A stretch of 64,000 nucleotides of DNA. Source: Comamonas serinivorans (GTDB lineage Bacteria > Pseudomonadota > Gammaproteobacteria > Burkholderiales > Burkholderiaceae_C). Below are positions 8,783-18,162 of the stretch, piece by piece; position 1 is the first letter of the stretch, and each line of letters begins with the position of its first letter. Location of the stretch: positions 372,001 to 436,000 of the forward strand of contig NZ_CP021455.1 of NCBI RefSeq assembly GCF_002158865.1. The letters are read 5' to 3'. The notes beneath the pieces are model-generated. The model was not told where the DNA came from and did not search any database. It saw only the letters and a program-made list of their open reading frames with translations. Both the position numbers and the translations under genes were made by a program.

Positions 8783-10030
8783 ATGGTTCCACACCTTCTC
8801 ACCGCCTTGCAGGGGCCCATCAGCGAGCTGGAGCAGCGCATCCTCGAATCGACGCCAGCCATCGAACGCTGGTTTCGCCTGGAATGGATGGAGCACACGC
8901 CCGCCGTGTACAGCGCGGTCGCCATCCGCAACGCGGGCTACAAGCTGGCGCCCACGCAGGTCGACCTGTTTCCCAGCGGCTGGAATCGCCTGTCCGATGC
9001 CATGGTGCCGCTGGCGGCCCAGGCGGCGCAGGCGGCCGTTGAAAAATTCTGTCCCGATGCGCGCAACCTGCTGATCGTGCCGCACAACGGGGCCCAGCGC
9101 GATGCCGACTACCTGCTCAGCCTCTCCCGCCTGCGCCAGATCTTCAGCCAGGCGGGCCTGCACGTCCGCCTGGGCTCCATCGACCCCGATGTGTCCAAGA
9201 CGCTGAGCCTGAAGCTGCCCAGCGGCGAACAACTGGCGCTCGAGCCGGCGGTGCGCAGCCAGGGCCGGCTGCAGCTCAAGCATTTCGACCCCTGCGCCAT
9301 CCTGCTCAACAGCGACCTCTACGACGGCGTGCCCGGCATCCTCGAGGACCTGAACGACCAGTACATGCTGCCGCCGCTGCAGGCCAGCTGGGCCACGCGG
9401 CTGCGTTCGCGCGACCTGGTGCACTACGAGGAAATCAGCAAGCGCTTCGGCAAGATGCTGGGCATCGACCCCTGGTTGATCCACCCCATCGAAGAAGCCG
9501 TGGGCCTGGTGGACCTGAGCACCGAAGACGGCGTGGCGCGCGTGCGGGCCAGCGTGGATTCGGTGCTGGCGCGCATCCGCCGCAAGTGCAAGGAATATGG
9601 CATTGGCGAGCGCCCCTTCGTCACCGTGAAGCTGGACAACGGCGGCGATGAAGCCGGCGTGATGACGCTGCGCGACGCCAGCGAACTGCCCGGGCCGTCT
9701 GCCGTGCAGCCGCACCTGGCGCGCCTGATTGTGCAGGAAGGCCTGCAGACCAGCGAGCGCGTGGGCCAGGCCGTGGCCGAGCCGGTGATCTACACCATCG
9801 ACCGCTACGTGGTGGGTGCCTACTACCGCTGCAACACCCGGTTGACCGAGTTCGACAGCTTGGACGCCGCCGACACCACGTTTGCGGCGCTGCCGTTTGC
9901 GCGCGTGGACGTGGCCGAGGCCGCCCAGGAGCCCAACCGGTTTTACATGCATGGCGTGATTGCCCGGCTGGCCATGCTGGCCACCAGCTACGAGCTGGAA
10001 GCCGCCGAGCTGGACGCGGACGGCCGATAA
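8783..10030 (+). CDS. gshA: Glutamate-cysteine ligase (proteobacterial GshA family)
   Basis: 415 residues. It belongs to the GshA family of Burkholderiales and relatives (PF08886), unrelated in sequence to the E. coli enzyme. VDLFPSGWNRLSDAM near the N terminus and FVTVKLDNGGDEAGVM in the C-terminal half are recognisable family segments. It catalyses the ATP-dependent first step of glutathione synthesis in the cytoplasm. It is followed 17 bp later by kup with a good ribosome-binding site, so the two are probably cotranscribed. Glutathione gates potassium channels in related bacteria, which makes the pairing interesting but unproven. Confidence 0.88.
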   Translation: MVPHLLTALQGPISELEQRILESTPAIERWFRLEWMEHTPAVYSAVAIRNAGYKLAPTQVDLFPSGWNRLSDAMVPLAAQAAQAAVEKFCPDARNLLIVPHNGAQRDADYLLSLSRLRQIFSQAGLHVRLGSIDPDVSKTLSLKLPSGEQLALEPAVRSQGRLQLKHFDPCAILLNSDLYDGVPGILEDLNDQYMLPPLQASWATRLRSRDLVHYEEISKRFGKMLGIDPWLIHPIEEAVGLVDLSTEDGVARVRASVDSVLARIRRKCKEYGIGERPFVTVKLDNGGDEAGVMTLRDASELPGPSAVQPHLARLIVQEGLQTSERVGQAVAEPVIYTIDRYVVGAYYRCNTRLTEFDSLDAADTTFAALPFARVDVAEAAQEPNRFYMHGVIARLAMLATSYELEAAELDADGR

Positions 10031-10047
10031 CCCAAGGAGGGTCGGAC

Positions 10048-11937
10048 ATGACAGGTTCCGGCCAACGCCCACCACCCACCGGCAAAGCCCTGGCTGCGCT
10101 CACGCTGGGCGCCATGGGTGTGGTGTATGGCGACATCGGCACCAGCGTGCTGTATGCCGTCAAAGAGATCTTTGCCGACGGGCGGGTGAGCTTTTCGCCC
10201 GCCAACGTCTATGGCGTGCTCTCGCTGATCTTCTGGACGCTGACCACCATCGTGTCGCTGAAATACGTGACGCTGGTGCTGCGCGCCGACAACCATGGCG
10301 AAGGCGGTCTGGTGGCCATGCTGGCGCTGGCGTCGCAGTCGGTGGGCGACCGGCCGCACCTGCGCCGCGCCCTCATGCTGGTGGGCATCTTCGGCACCTG
10401 CCTGTTCTATGGCGACGGCGTCATCACCCCGGCGATCTCGGTGTTGTCGGCGGTCGAAGGCCTGCGCGAGGTCTCGCCCGAGCTGGCGCACTGGGTGCTG
10501 CCCATCACCCTGCTGGTGTTGACGGCCCTGTTCCTGGTGCAGCGCCATGGCACGGGCGGCATCGGCCGCTTCTTCGGGCCGCTCATGCTGCTGTGGTTCG
10601 CGGGCATTGCCGCCCTGGGCGTGATGCACATCGTCGGCCACCCCGAGATCCTCCAGGCCGTCTGGCCGGGTTACGCGCTGGGTTTCATCGCCCGCCAGCC
10701 GGGCACGGCCTTCATCATCCTCGGGGCGGTCATCCTGTGCGTGACGGGCGCCGAGGCCCTGTACGCCGACATGGGGCACTTCGGCCGCCTGCCGATCCGC
10801 CTGGCCTGGTTTGGCGTCGCCATGCCGGCGCTCACGCTGAACTACTTCGGCCAGGGCGCGCTGCTGCTGGCCAACCCGGCGGCCGTCAGCAACCCGTTCT
10901 TCAGCCTGGCGCCGGGCTGGCTCACGCTGCCGCTGGTGCTGCTGGCCACGGCGGCCACGGTGATCGCCTCGCAGGCGCTCATCTCGGGCGCCTTCAGCGT
11001 CACCAAGCAGGTCATCCAGCTGGGCTACCTGCCGCGCCTGCGCATCATCCACACGCATGTGCGCGACACGGGCCAGATCTACATCCCGCTGGTGAACTGG
11101 CTGCTGTTCGGTGCCATCGCGTTCGCCGTGCTCATGTTCCGCTCGTCCAGCGAGCTGGCCAGCGCCTACGGCGTGGCGGTCACCACCGACATGCTCATCA
11201 CCACGGTGCTGACCTTTTTCGTCATCCGCTTTGGCTGGCGCTTGCCGCTGGCGCTGTGCGTGGCGGCGACGGGTTTTTTCCTGGTCATCGACCTGGCGTT
11301 CTGGGCCTCCAACCTCACCAAGCTGTTCGACGGCGGCTGGTTTCCGCTGCTCATCGGCGCCACGGTCTATGGCGTGATGCTGACCTGGCATGACGGGCGC
11401 GTGCTGATGAACCACGCCCTGCAGGAAGGCTCGATCGACCTGAAAAGCATGATGAGCGCGCTGTGCACCGAGTTTCCGACGCGCGTGTCGGGCACGGCCG
11501 TGTTCCTGGCCAACGTGCCCGGCGTGGCGCCCAATGCGCTGCTGCACAACCTCAAGCACAACAAGGTGCTGCACGAGACCAACCTGTTCGTCACGGTGGA
11601 GATGCACGAGGTGCCCTGGGTGGGGCTGACGGACCGCATCCAGGTCGAGAAGCTGGCCAAGAACAGCTGGCAGGTCGCCGTGCACTACGGCTTCAAGAAC
11701 GACATGGACCTGCCCAAGGCCCTGGCCCTGCTGGCGCCGCAAGGCGTGAGCCTGGACCCGATGACCACCAGCTACTTCATCTCGCGCGAAAAACTCATCC
11801 CCGACGCCGAGGGCGGCATGGCCTTGTGGCGCGAGCGCCTGTTTGCCCAGATGCTGCGCAACTCGTCCAGCCTGGCGGACTACCTGAACCTGCCCAGCAA
11901 TGCGGTGGTGGAATTGGGGGCGCAAGTCAAATTTTGA
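10048..11937 (+). CDS. kup: Kup low-affinity potassium uptake permease
   Basis: 629 residues, normal for KUP/HAK/KT transporters. It starts with the family signature GAMGVVYGDIGTSVLYAVKE, and has about twelve membrane helices up to residue about 440, including LFYGDGVITPAISVLSAVEG and GAEALYADMGHFG. A cytoplasmic C-terminal domain follows. It is a K+/H+ symporter of the inner membrane. The AAGGAGG ribosome-binding site lies 9 bp before the ATG. A dyad element begins within 3 bp of the stop codon. Confidence 0.95.
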   Translation: MTGSGQRPPPTGKALAALTLGAMGVVYGDIGTSVLYAVKEIFADGRVSFSPANVYGVLSLIFWTLTTIVSLKYVTLVLRADNHGEGGLVAMLALASQSVGDRPHLRRALMLVGIFGTCLFYGDGVITPAISVLSAVEGLREVSPELAHWVLPITLLVLTALFLVQRHGTGGIGRFFGPLMLLWFAGIAALGVMHIVGHPEILQAVWPGYALGFIARQPGTAFIILGAVILCVTGAEALYADMGHFGRLPIRLAWFGVAMPALTLNYFGQGALLLANPAAVSNPFFSLAPGWLTLPLVLLATAATVIASQALISGAFSVTKQVIQLGYLPRLRIIHTHVRDTGQIYIPLVNWLLFGAIAFAVLMFRSSSELASAYGVAVTTDMLITTVLTFFVIRFGWRLPLALCVAATGFFLVIDLAFWASNLTKLFDGGWFPLLIGATVYGVMLTWHDGRVLMNHALQEGSIDLKSMMSALCTEFPTRVSGTAVFLANVPGVAPNALLHNLKHNKVLHETNLFVTVEMHEVPWVGLTDRIQVEKLAKNSWQVAVHYGFKNDMDLPKALALLAPQGVSLDPMTTSYFISREKLIPDAEGGMALWRERLFAQMLRNSSSLADYLNLPSNAVVELGAQVKF

Positions 11938-11939
11938 GG

Positions 11940-11987
11940 GGTATATCCCGGTTACCGTTTTGTGGTAAACGGCAATGTCTGTATACC
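11940..11987. repeat. GTAT-ATAC dyad element, copy 4
   Basis: Starts directly after the kup stop codon. The core is 46 nt with inner stem CCGTTT / AAACGG. The position suits a transcript-end hairpin, although no T-run follows. Confidence 0.85.
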
Positions 11988-12254
11988 CCTGTGTCATGAA
12001 CGTTGGACAGTCTGACGCTGCCGGGCTGCCCGCTGTTGACCCGTGGTGCCGTCATCGTCCTCGAGGGCGCGCGAGGCGAGGTCCATCCGCCCTAATGGCT
12101 GCTGCAAGCGCCCCTGCCGGTGTGATCAGGCGGGCGTGGCCAGGCGGGTTGTGCGCCGCGCCGGCATGCAGAGCGGCCCGGCCTGTCGCCTGCCCACGAC
12201 GTGGGCCTGGTCTTGTGTCAAGATGCCCGGCTTCTCGTCGAGTGGGTCTGCACC

Positions 12255-12992
12255 ATGTTCCTGTTGAACCGCCTGGGTGGCGCGCTGCTGATGTTGGCAC
12301 CGGTCTGGGTTGGCGCCCAGGGTCTGGTGCAGGAGGGCAATCCGAACGCCCCGGTCTCGACCGAGGTGCACAAGTGCGTGCGGGCCGGCGAGGTCTTCTA
12401 CACCAACGGAGCCTGCCCAGCCGGCACCTCGTCGGCTCCGCTCAACAGGCCCTCGCCGGCCACCCGTTCCGACGCGGCACCCCTGCGTCCCTTGCCGCCG
12501 CCCAGCCGTGCCGAGCCGCCACCACGCCCGGCGCCGGCCGCGGTGCAGCGCGCCGCCCCGCGGGACACGGCCCCCGTGCCGCTGGCGGAGCCGGTCTACC
12601 AAAGTACGCTGACCACGGTGCGCGCGCATGAACTGGTGCCTGCGCGCCCGCCGGCGCCCGAGCCTGAGGCGACCCCGGGGTTCAGGCCTCTGTCGTCGTT
12701 TCCGCGCCTGCCCGAGGCGGGCGCTGGCCGGGCCAGCGGCGGGCGTGCCGGCGATCAGGACGGCGAGGCGCGTTCAGCCGCGCCCGTGGAAGCCCCCATG
12801 CGGGGCCCGACCAAGCAGGCCGAACCCGTGGCCGATGCCCGCGCCAACAACAGCGCCATGTGCGGGTTCGTGCGCGCCGAGCTGGACCGCCTGGGCGTGG
12901 AGTCCGCCGGCGCCAAGACCGAAGACGCCAAGGCCCGCATCGCGGTGCACCAGAAGCGCCTGCACGACCGGCAGGCGCAGCTCGCCTGCTGA
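12255..12992 (+). CDS. Secreted proline-rich protein with DUF4124-like segment
   Basis: 245 residues from the ATG at 12255. A signal peptide (MFLLNRLGGALLMLAPVWVGAQ) is followed by KCVRAGEVFYTNGACPAGT, which resembles the DUF4124 motif of small periplasmic proteins. A long Pro/Ala/Arg-rich disordered middle follows, then a C-terminal helical segment with one Cys (CGFVRAELDRLGV). Function unknown. The upstream in-frame start at 12201 puts charged residues before the signal peptide and is less likely. Confidence 0.6.
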   Translation: MFLLNRLGGALLMLAPVWVGAQGLVQEGNPNAPVSTEVHKCVRAGEVFYTNGACPAGTSSAPLNRPSPATRSDAAPLRPLPPPSRAEPPPRPAPAAVQRAAPRDTAPVPLAEPVYQSTLTTVRAHELVPARPPAPEPEATPGFRPLSSFPRLPEAGAGRASGGRAGDQDGEARSAAPVEAPMRGPTKQAEPVADARANNSAMCGFVRAELDRLGVESAGAKTEDAKARIAVHQKRLHDRQAQLAC

Positions 12993-13247
12993 TCCGCTGG
13001 GCGCCAGGCTGGCCTCAAGAGTCGTGTGCTGAAGGCGCTGACGCCACGATGGTTAGCGGGCGCTCAGACGCAGCACATCGTTCTGCTTGTTCGGGGCATC
13101 GGAAGCCGGTTGGGTCGCTGCGCTCTGGTGGATCGCGAAGGCGATGTGGTCGGCGTTGCTTCACCCCTGCAAGCCAAGAACGTGCTGCTGGCCAGGGGTG
13201 GATGGCGGTCTGCGACTTGCGCGGCCGTCCGCGGGAACCGAAAACAA

Positions 13248-13290
13248 CAGGGCCCGATGGGCGGTCATGCGACACGCCCATCGGGCCCTG
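13248..13290 (-). terminator. Intrinsic terminator downstream of dienelactone hydrolase gene
   Basis: A perfect stem of about 17 bp (CAGGGCCCGATGGGCG with its complement) is followed on the minus strand by a T-rich tail (TTGTTTT). It lies 48 bp beyond the stop of the minus-strand hydrolase gene. Confidence 0.8.
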
Positions 13291-13337
13291 CAGGGTTCAC
13301 GCGACGGTGAACGGCTTGCCGTTCGCCCGCCCTGGCA

Positions 13338-14027
13338 TCACTTCAGGTGTTCGGCGAAGAAGCCCAGCGTGCGCTCGCGGGCCAGCTTGGCAGCGGCGGC
13401 GTCGTAGCTGCCGCGCTGGTCGCAGTTGAAGCCGTGGTGGCCCGGGTAGACGAACATCTGCACCTCGGGGTGGGCTTGCTTGAAGGCTTCGATGGAGTCG
13501 AGCGGAATCCACTGGTCGGTGTCGGCGAAGTGGGCCATCACCGGCACCTTGGGCTTGCGGGCGATTTCCTCGGGGGTGGTCATGCCACCGCCGTAGTAGG
13601 GCGCGGCGGCCGCCAGGCCATTCAGCTCGCAGGCCGCGCGCCAGGTCAGCAGGCCGCCCCAGCAGTAGCCCACGATGCCGACCTTGCCACCGCTGGTCTT
13701 GGCGGCGTAGTCGATGGCGGCTTGCAGGTCCTGCAGCACGCCGGGCGCGGGCAGGGCGTCCACGGCGGTCTTGTAGCCAAACCCTTCGCCCATGTCGGCG
13801 TCGGTGTAGCCCAGCTCCACGTTGGGCTTCACGCGGTGGAAGGTGGACGGCGCCACGGCCAGGTAGCCGTCGGCGGCGTAGCCATCGGCCACGCTGCGGA
13901 TGTGCGAGTTCACGCCAAAGATTTCCTGCGTCACCACCACGGCCCCTTTGGGGGCGCCGCTCGGGGTGGCCACGTAGGCGGGAATGGCGGTGCCGTCGGC
14001 GGCCTTGAGTTCGACAAACTGACCCAT
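13338..14027 (-). CDS. Dienelactone hydrolase family protein
   Basis: 229 residues from the ATG at 14027, preceded by a CAGGAGAT ribosome-binding site. It has the alpha/beta-hydrolase fold of the DLH family. GIVGYCWGG holds the characteristic Cys nucleophile, and the C-terminal YPGHHGFNCD supplies the His of the triad. Family members open the lactone ring in chloro-aromatic degradation or act as broad carboxyl-ester hydrolases; no aromatic-degradation genes are nearby, so a general hydrolase role is more likely. The upstream start at 14237 was rejected because the added residues are not protein-like. Confidence 0.85.
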   Translation of the reverse strand: MGQFVELKAADGTAIPAYVATPSGAPKGAVVVTQEIFGVNSHIRSVADGYAADGYLAVAPSTFHRVKPNVELGYTDADMGEGFGYKTAVDALPAPGVLQDLQAAIDYAAKTSGGKVGIVGYCWGGLLTWRAACELNGLAAAAPYYGGGMTTPEEIARKPKVPVMAHFADTDQWIPLDSIEAFKQAHPEVQMFVYPGHHGFNCDQRGSYDAAAAKLARERTLGFFAEHLK

Positions 14028-14323
14028 GCTGATCTCCTGATGTTGGCGGGATGGACAAAGGCATGGCCCACGGGGCCGGAGGCGTAACCCCCGGCGACTG
14101 GGCCAGCGTTGCCGGGCTATTGTGCCGAATCTGCATGCGGGGCCTGCCGGCAGGGGCATCGCCGACCCCCGGGCGAGGGATCGTGGCTCCCACATGCGCC
14201 GCGCCAACCGTGCAGGGGCCACACCGGGCGCTGCCATTTACCCGGACATCGGGGTGAACCCTGAAGGCGATTGCCGCTGGCGCACGTAGCATCTGCGCCT
14301 TTGTTTTCATTGGAGTACACCCC

Positions 14324-15310
14324 ATGCGCCTGACCACTCGCCTGAGCCTGACCGCTGCCGCCGCCCTGGTGGCCACTGGCGCCTTCGCGCAGGATTTCCC
14401 CGCCGGCAAGACCGTGACCATCATCGTGCCCTTCGCCGCGGGCGGCCCCACCGACAAGGTGGCCCGCGACCTGGCCGAAGCCCTGCGCAAGCCGCTGGAT
14501 GGCGCCACTGTGGTGATCGAAAACGCCCCCGGCGCGGGTAGCACCATCGGCATGGCCAAGGCCGCGCGTGCCAAGCCCGATGGCTACACGCTGCTGCTGA
14601 CGCACATCGGCATGGCCACGGCCCCCACGCTGTACCGCAAGCTGCCCTACAACTACGCCGAGTTCGAGTACCTGGGCCTGGTCAACGACGTGCCCATGGT
14701 GGTCGTCTCCAAGCCCACGCTGCCGCCGGGCGACTTCAAGGCGCTGCGCAGCTACATCGACGCGAACAAGGGCAAGCTCAACCTGGGCCATGCTGGCCTG
14801 GGTTCCGCCTCGCACCTGTGCGGCCTGATGCTGCAGACCGCCCTCAAGTCCGACATGACCACCGTGGCCTATGGCGGCACGGCGCCGGCCATGACCGACC
14901 TGATGGGTGGCCAGATCGACGTGATGTGCGACCAGACCACCAACACCACGCAGCAGGTCGAGGGCAAGAAGATCAAGACCTTTGCCATGACCACGCAGCA
15001 GCGCATCAAGACGCCGGCGGTCTACGCCAACCTGCCCACGCTGGATGAAGCCGGCCTCAAGGGCTTCAACGTGACCATCTGGCACGGTCTGTACGCGCCC
15101 AAGGGCACGCCGGCGGCCATCACCCAGAAGATCAACGCCGCCCTGAAGCAGGCGCTGAAGGACCCCGAGTTCGTGAAGAAGGAAGAAGGCCTGGGCGCCG
15201 TGGTCGTGACCGACAAGCGCGTCGAGCCGGCCGAGCACAAGAAGTTCGTCGCCGCCGAAGTGGCCAAGTGGGCGCCCGTCATCAAGGCTGCAGGCCAGTA
15301 CGCCGACTGA
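14324..15310 (+). CDS. Bug/TctC-type periplasmic solute receptor
   Basis: 328 residues with a clean signal peptide ending at AFAQ. It belongs to the Bug (TctC) family of tripartite tricarboxylate transporter receptors, hugely expanded in Burkholderiales. Visible family segments are VTIIVPFAAGGPTDKVARDLA, VIENAPGAGSTIGM and GQIDVMCDQTTNT. TctA/TctB membrane partners are absent, as is usual for orphan Bug receptors. A carboxylate ligand is likely, but its identity cannot be read from sequence. An intrinsic terminator follows at once. Confidence 0.9.
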   Translation: MRLTTRLSLTAAAALVATGAFAQDFPAGKTVTIIVPFAAGGPTDKVARDLAEALRKPLDGATVVIENAPGAGSTIGMAKAARAKPDGYTLLLTHIGMATAPTLYRKLPYNYAEFEYLGLVNDVPMVVVSKPTLPPGDFKALRSYIDANKGKLNLGHAGLGSASHLCGLMLQTALKSDMTTVAYGGTAPAMTDLMGGQIDVMCDQTTNTTQQVEGKKIKTFAMTTQQRIKTPAVYANLPTLDEAGLKGFNVTIWHGLYAPKGTPAAITQKINAALKQALKDPEFVKKEEGLGAVVVTDKRVEPAEHKKFVAAEVAKWAPVIKAAGQYAD

Positions 15311-15332
15311 TCGCGGTCTGCCGCGGCCTCAC

Positions 15333-15359
15333 GACCCGGCCCTCGCGCCGGGTTTTTTG
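15333..15359 (+). terminator. Intrinsic terminator of the tctC-like gene
   Basis: A GC-rich stem (ACCCGGC / GCCGGGT) with a short loop is followed by six T residues, 22 bp after the stop. Confidence 0.9.
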
Positions 15360-15360
15360 T

Positions 15361-15681
15361 GGGCAAGGTCGCTGCTGCACCGACGCGACGCTGACGAGTC
15401 AGGCGGTTGCCGTGGGTCACGCGCGGGCGGTGGGCCGGCGATGTCCGCGAAGCATTGGGCGGAGGCCCGCTTGCGGGGGCAGGCCGCGCGCCGCTTGCCC
15501 GTTGGGTGCCGGGCGTTGGCGACCCAGCTGCATCGCTCCGAGCGCTGTGGGTGGACACCGAGACCGATACCGCTTGTCGGATGGGCGGCAGGGTGGCCGA
15601 AGCCCGCGTGTGCTCATCCAGTGCGGTGCCGCCACCGTGTGCCGTGCTGCCTGGGTGACAGTCGGGTTCTGTGCACGGATT
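15361..15681. other. Intergenic region, no feature seen
   Basis: About 320 bases between the TctC terminator and the next dyad element. No plausible gene. It probably contributes promoter sequence for the downstream binding-protein gene. Confidence 0.5.
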
Positions 15682-15685
15682 GGGT

Positions 15686-15733
15686 AGTATGAGGTCATTG
15701 CCGTTTGTCCTATATCGAGAATGGGAAGATACC
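15686..15733. repeat. GTAT-ATAC dyad element, copy 5
   Basis: Core of 46 nt with CGTT and ATCG at the expected positions, but a poorly paired inner stem; a degenerate copy. It lies about 215 bp upstream of the binding-protein start. Confidence 0.75.
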
Positions 15734-15946
15734 CATGTCAGGGCGTGACGATGCGGTGTGACCGACGGCGGGGCTTGGGGCAAGTCCGGGTGCTCGAGCC
15801 GGGGCAAGCCGCTCAGACTGCTGCCGCGGGCCGACCGGCACCGTTCGTCCCCGCCCAGGGACCGCATGAGGCGGACTGTGCATCGCATGGACGGGCGCGG
15901 GGCCGAGCCGGCTGCGTGTTTTGAACCACCTCTGGAGAGACATCCC

Positions 15947-17194
15947 ATGGCGTTTGCATCCCTTCGCACCCTCCCCTCTTGGCGCTGGACGGGCCTGACC
16001 GGCTTGCTCGGCTTGGCCCTGGGGGCCGCCCCGGTTCAGGCGGCGGGCATCTCCGGCGACGTGGTGCGCATCGGGGTGCTGACGGACCTTTCGGGCCAGT
16101 ACGCCGACACCTCGGGCAAGAACACGATCGAGGCGGTGAAGATGGCCATCGAAGACTTCGGCGGCCAGGTCAAGGGCAAGAAGATCGAGGTGGTGACGGC
16201 CGACCACCTGAACAAGGCCGACGTGGGGGCGACCAAGGCGCGCACCTGGTTCGACCGCGACGGCGTGGACACCATCGTCGACCTGAACAACACCGCCGTC
16301 TCGCTGGCCGTCTACAACCTGGCCAAAGAGCGCAACAAGCTCATCCTGAACACCGCGGCCGCCTCGGACGTGTTGACCAACGAGCACTGCATCCCCACGG
16401 CCATCCACTACACCTTCGACACCTACGCCTTCGCCAGCGGCGCGGTGCATGGCCTGGCGGCCCAGGGCAAGAAAAACTGGTACGTGTTGGCGGTGGACTA
16501 CGCCTTTGGCAAGACGGCGGCCGAAACCATCACCAAGGTGGTGGGCGAGAGCGGCGGCAAGGTGGTCGGCCGGACCTACCACCCGCTGGGCGCGAGCGAT
16601 TTCTCCTCCTTCATGCTGCCGGCCCAGCAATCCAAGGCCGACGTCGTGACCTTTGCCAATGCCGGTGCCGACACGGTGAACGCCATCAAGACCGCGGCCG
16701 AATTCGGCGTCAGCCCCAAGCAGACCGTGGTGCCGCAGATCATGTTCATCAGCGACGTGAAGGCCCTGGGCCTGCAGAAGGCGCAAGGCCTGGTGTTCGC
16801 CACCGCGTTCTACTGGGACCGCACGCCCGAGACGCGCGCCTGGGCCGAGCGCTTCTTCAAGCGGACCAAGGTGATGCCGACCATGAGCCACGCCGGCGCG
16901 TATTCGGCCATCACGCAGTACCTCAAGGCCGTGGACGCCACGGGCAGCGACGACGATGGCGCGGTGCTGGCGGCCCACCTCAAGCGCACGCCCATCAACG
17001 ACATGTTTGCGCAGAACGGCCAGGTGCGCGCCGACGGCCGCATGGTGCACGACATGTACCTGGTGCAGGTCAAGACGCCGGCCGAATCCAAGCGCGAGTG
17101 GGACTACTACAAGGTCCTCAACACCATCCCGGGTGACAAGGCCTTCCGGCCCCTGGCCGAGAGCAAGTGCCCGCTGGTGAAGCAGGCGAGCTGA
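15947..17194 (+). CDS. Branched-chain amino acid-type ABC substrate-binding protein
   Basis: 415 residues from the ATG at 15947, with a CTGGAGAG ribosome-binding site. The signal peptide ends near VQAAG. The mature part is a type I periplasmic binding protein of the LivJ/LivK class (VRIGVLTDLSGQYADTSGKN near the start). No permease or ATPase genes follow, so it is an orphan receptor. In Comamonadaceae such orphans bind varied ligands (amino acids, aromatic acids, amides), so the substrate is unknown. Dyad elements lie on both sides (copies 5 and 6), making this a single-gene interval between elements. Confidence 0.88.
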   Translation: MAFASLRTLPSWRWTGLTGLLGLALGAAPVQAAGISGDVVRIGVLTDLSGQYADTSGKNTIEAVKMAIEDFGGQVKGKKIEVVTADHLNKADVGATKARTWFDRDGVDTIVDLNNTAVSLAVYNLAKERNKLILNTAAASDVLTNEHCIPTAIHYTFDTYAFASGAVHGLAAQGKKNWYVLAVDYAFGKTAAETITKVVGESGGKVVGRTYHPLGASDFSSFMLPAQQSKADVVTFANAGADTVNAIKTAAEFGVSPKQTVVPQIMFISDVKALGLQKAQGLVFATAFYWDRTPETRAWAERFFKRTKVMPTMSHAGAYSAITQYLKAVDATGSDDDGAVLAAHLKRTPINDMFAQNGQVRADGRMVHDMYLVQVKTPAESKREWDYYKVLNTIPGDKAFRPLAESKCPLVKQAS

Positions 17195-17264
17195 CGGGGC
17201 CACAGCGTGACGAACGGGCGAGCGGTGCGCCACCGGTCGCCCGTATTCATGGAAAAATGGGTGG

Positions 17265-17312
17265 GGTATAGTGGCATCTGCGTTTGTATGCCATCGAGAG
17301 TAGCGCCATACC
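17265..17312. repeat. GTAT-ATAC dyad element, copy 6
   Basis: Core of 46 nt. The internal pairing is shifted, with TGGCAT matching ATGCCA inside the left half. It lies between convergent genes. Confidence 0.75.
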
Positions 17313-17460
17313 TGATGCTGCTGGCAGAGGCTGAACGAGCGGATGGCCTGGCCCGACGCCGAAGCCCAGCAGGGGTGCAGGCCATGCCCAGGAACCCGAT
17401 GGCCCAGGCCGTGCGCGTCGGCCTCACGCTCAGCGACATGCAGCGGGCACGGGCCGACGC

Positions 17461-17772
17461 CTAGAACGCGCGCTTGCGCGTCACCACCTCCCACCACAGG
17501 CGCCAGTCGCCCATCAGGCTGTACAGCGGGTACTGGAAGGTGGCGGGCTTGTTGTGCTCGAAGAAGAAATGGCCCACCCAGGCGAAAGCGTAGCCCTGCA
17601 GCAGCGCCACCAGCAGCCACCACGGGTTGAGCGACGCCACCGCCAGCAGCACGAAGCCCAGCGCCAGGCTGGTGCCGATCACGTGCAGGCGGCGCGAGGT
17701 CGCGTTCTGGTGCTCGCTGAGGTAGAAGGGGTAGAAGTCCCGAAACGACGGGTAGCGTGTCGGCGCGTTCAT
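17461..17772 (-). CDS. Mpo1-like (DUF962) membrane protein
   Basis: 103 residues from the ATG at 17772. It has the family pattern of a His-containing N-terminal motif (SEHQNATSRRLHVIGTSLAL), two to three membrane helices and GHFFFEHNKPATFQYPLYS. The conserved His residues bind iron in yeast Mpo1, a dioxygenase of fatty-acid alpha-oxidation; the bacterial function is not established. The longer frame to 17958 was rejected. Confidence 0.85.
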   Translation of the reverse strand: MNAPTRYPSFRDFYPFYLSEHQNATSRRLHVIGTSLALGFVLLAVASLNPWWLLVALLQGYAFAWVGHFFFEHNKPATFQYPLYSLMGDWRLWWEVVTRKRAF

Positions 17773-18162
17773 GGCAGCTCCACAAGGTCCAGCGCACCAT
17801 GCTCGCGGAAGTGGGGCCTCGATGCAAGGTGGGGCCGCTGCCGGCCCTTGGAACGCAAGCGTCCCCCCGGGTTGTCTGTGGGTGCGTGAATGGGCGCACT
17901 GCTGCGCCACTCTTGTTCGGCGTGTAGGCGTCTCGGTGAGCGACCTGGTCCGGCGCACCGTTCCGTGCCGATCGGCAGTGCCGCCCCGAAGCGGGGGGCC
18001 GGCGGTTCACGCCGGTCAGATCGGTGTGGCCCAACTCGTCGGGTCCAGGCACCTCCGATGCGCTGGCCCCGACGATGCGATCTGGTTGCGGAAAGGCCTC
18101 GGCGCCTTAGCCTGACCGCCTCCGATGTGCACTGCCCCTGGTCGCTGGCGCGGGACCCGCCG
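17773..18162. other. Intergenic region, no feature seen
   Basis: About 390 bases between the divergently placed Mpo1-like start and the 3' end of the TonB receptor gene. I see no gene, repeat or terminator with a T-run. Confidence 0.5.

Noticed and set aside
17214..17250. Intrinsic terminator after the binding-protein gene
   Set aside because: A hairpin (ACGGGCGA / TCGCCCGT) is present, but no T-run follows, so it is not called.
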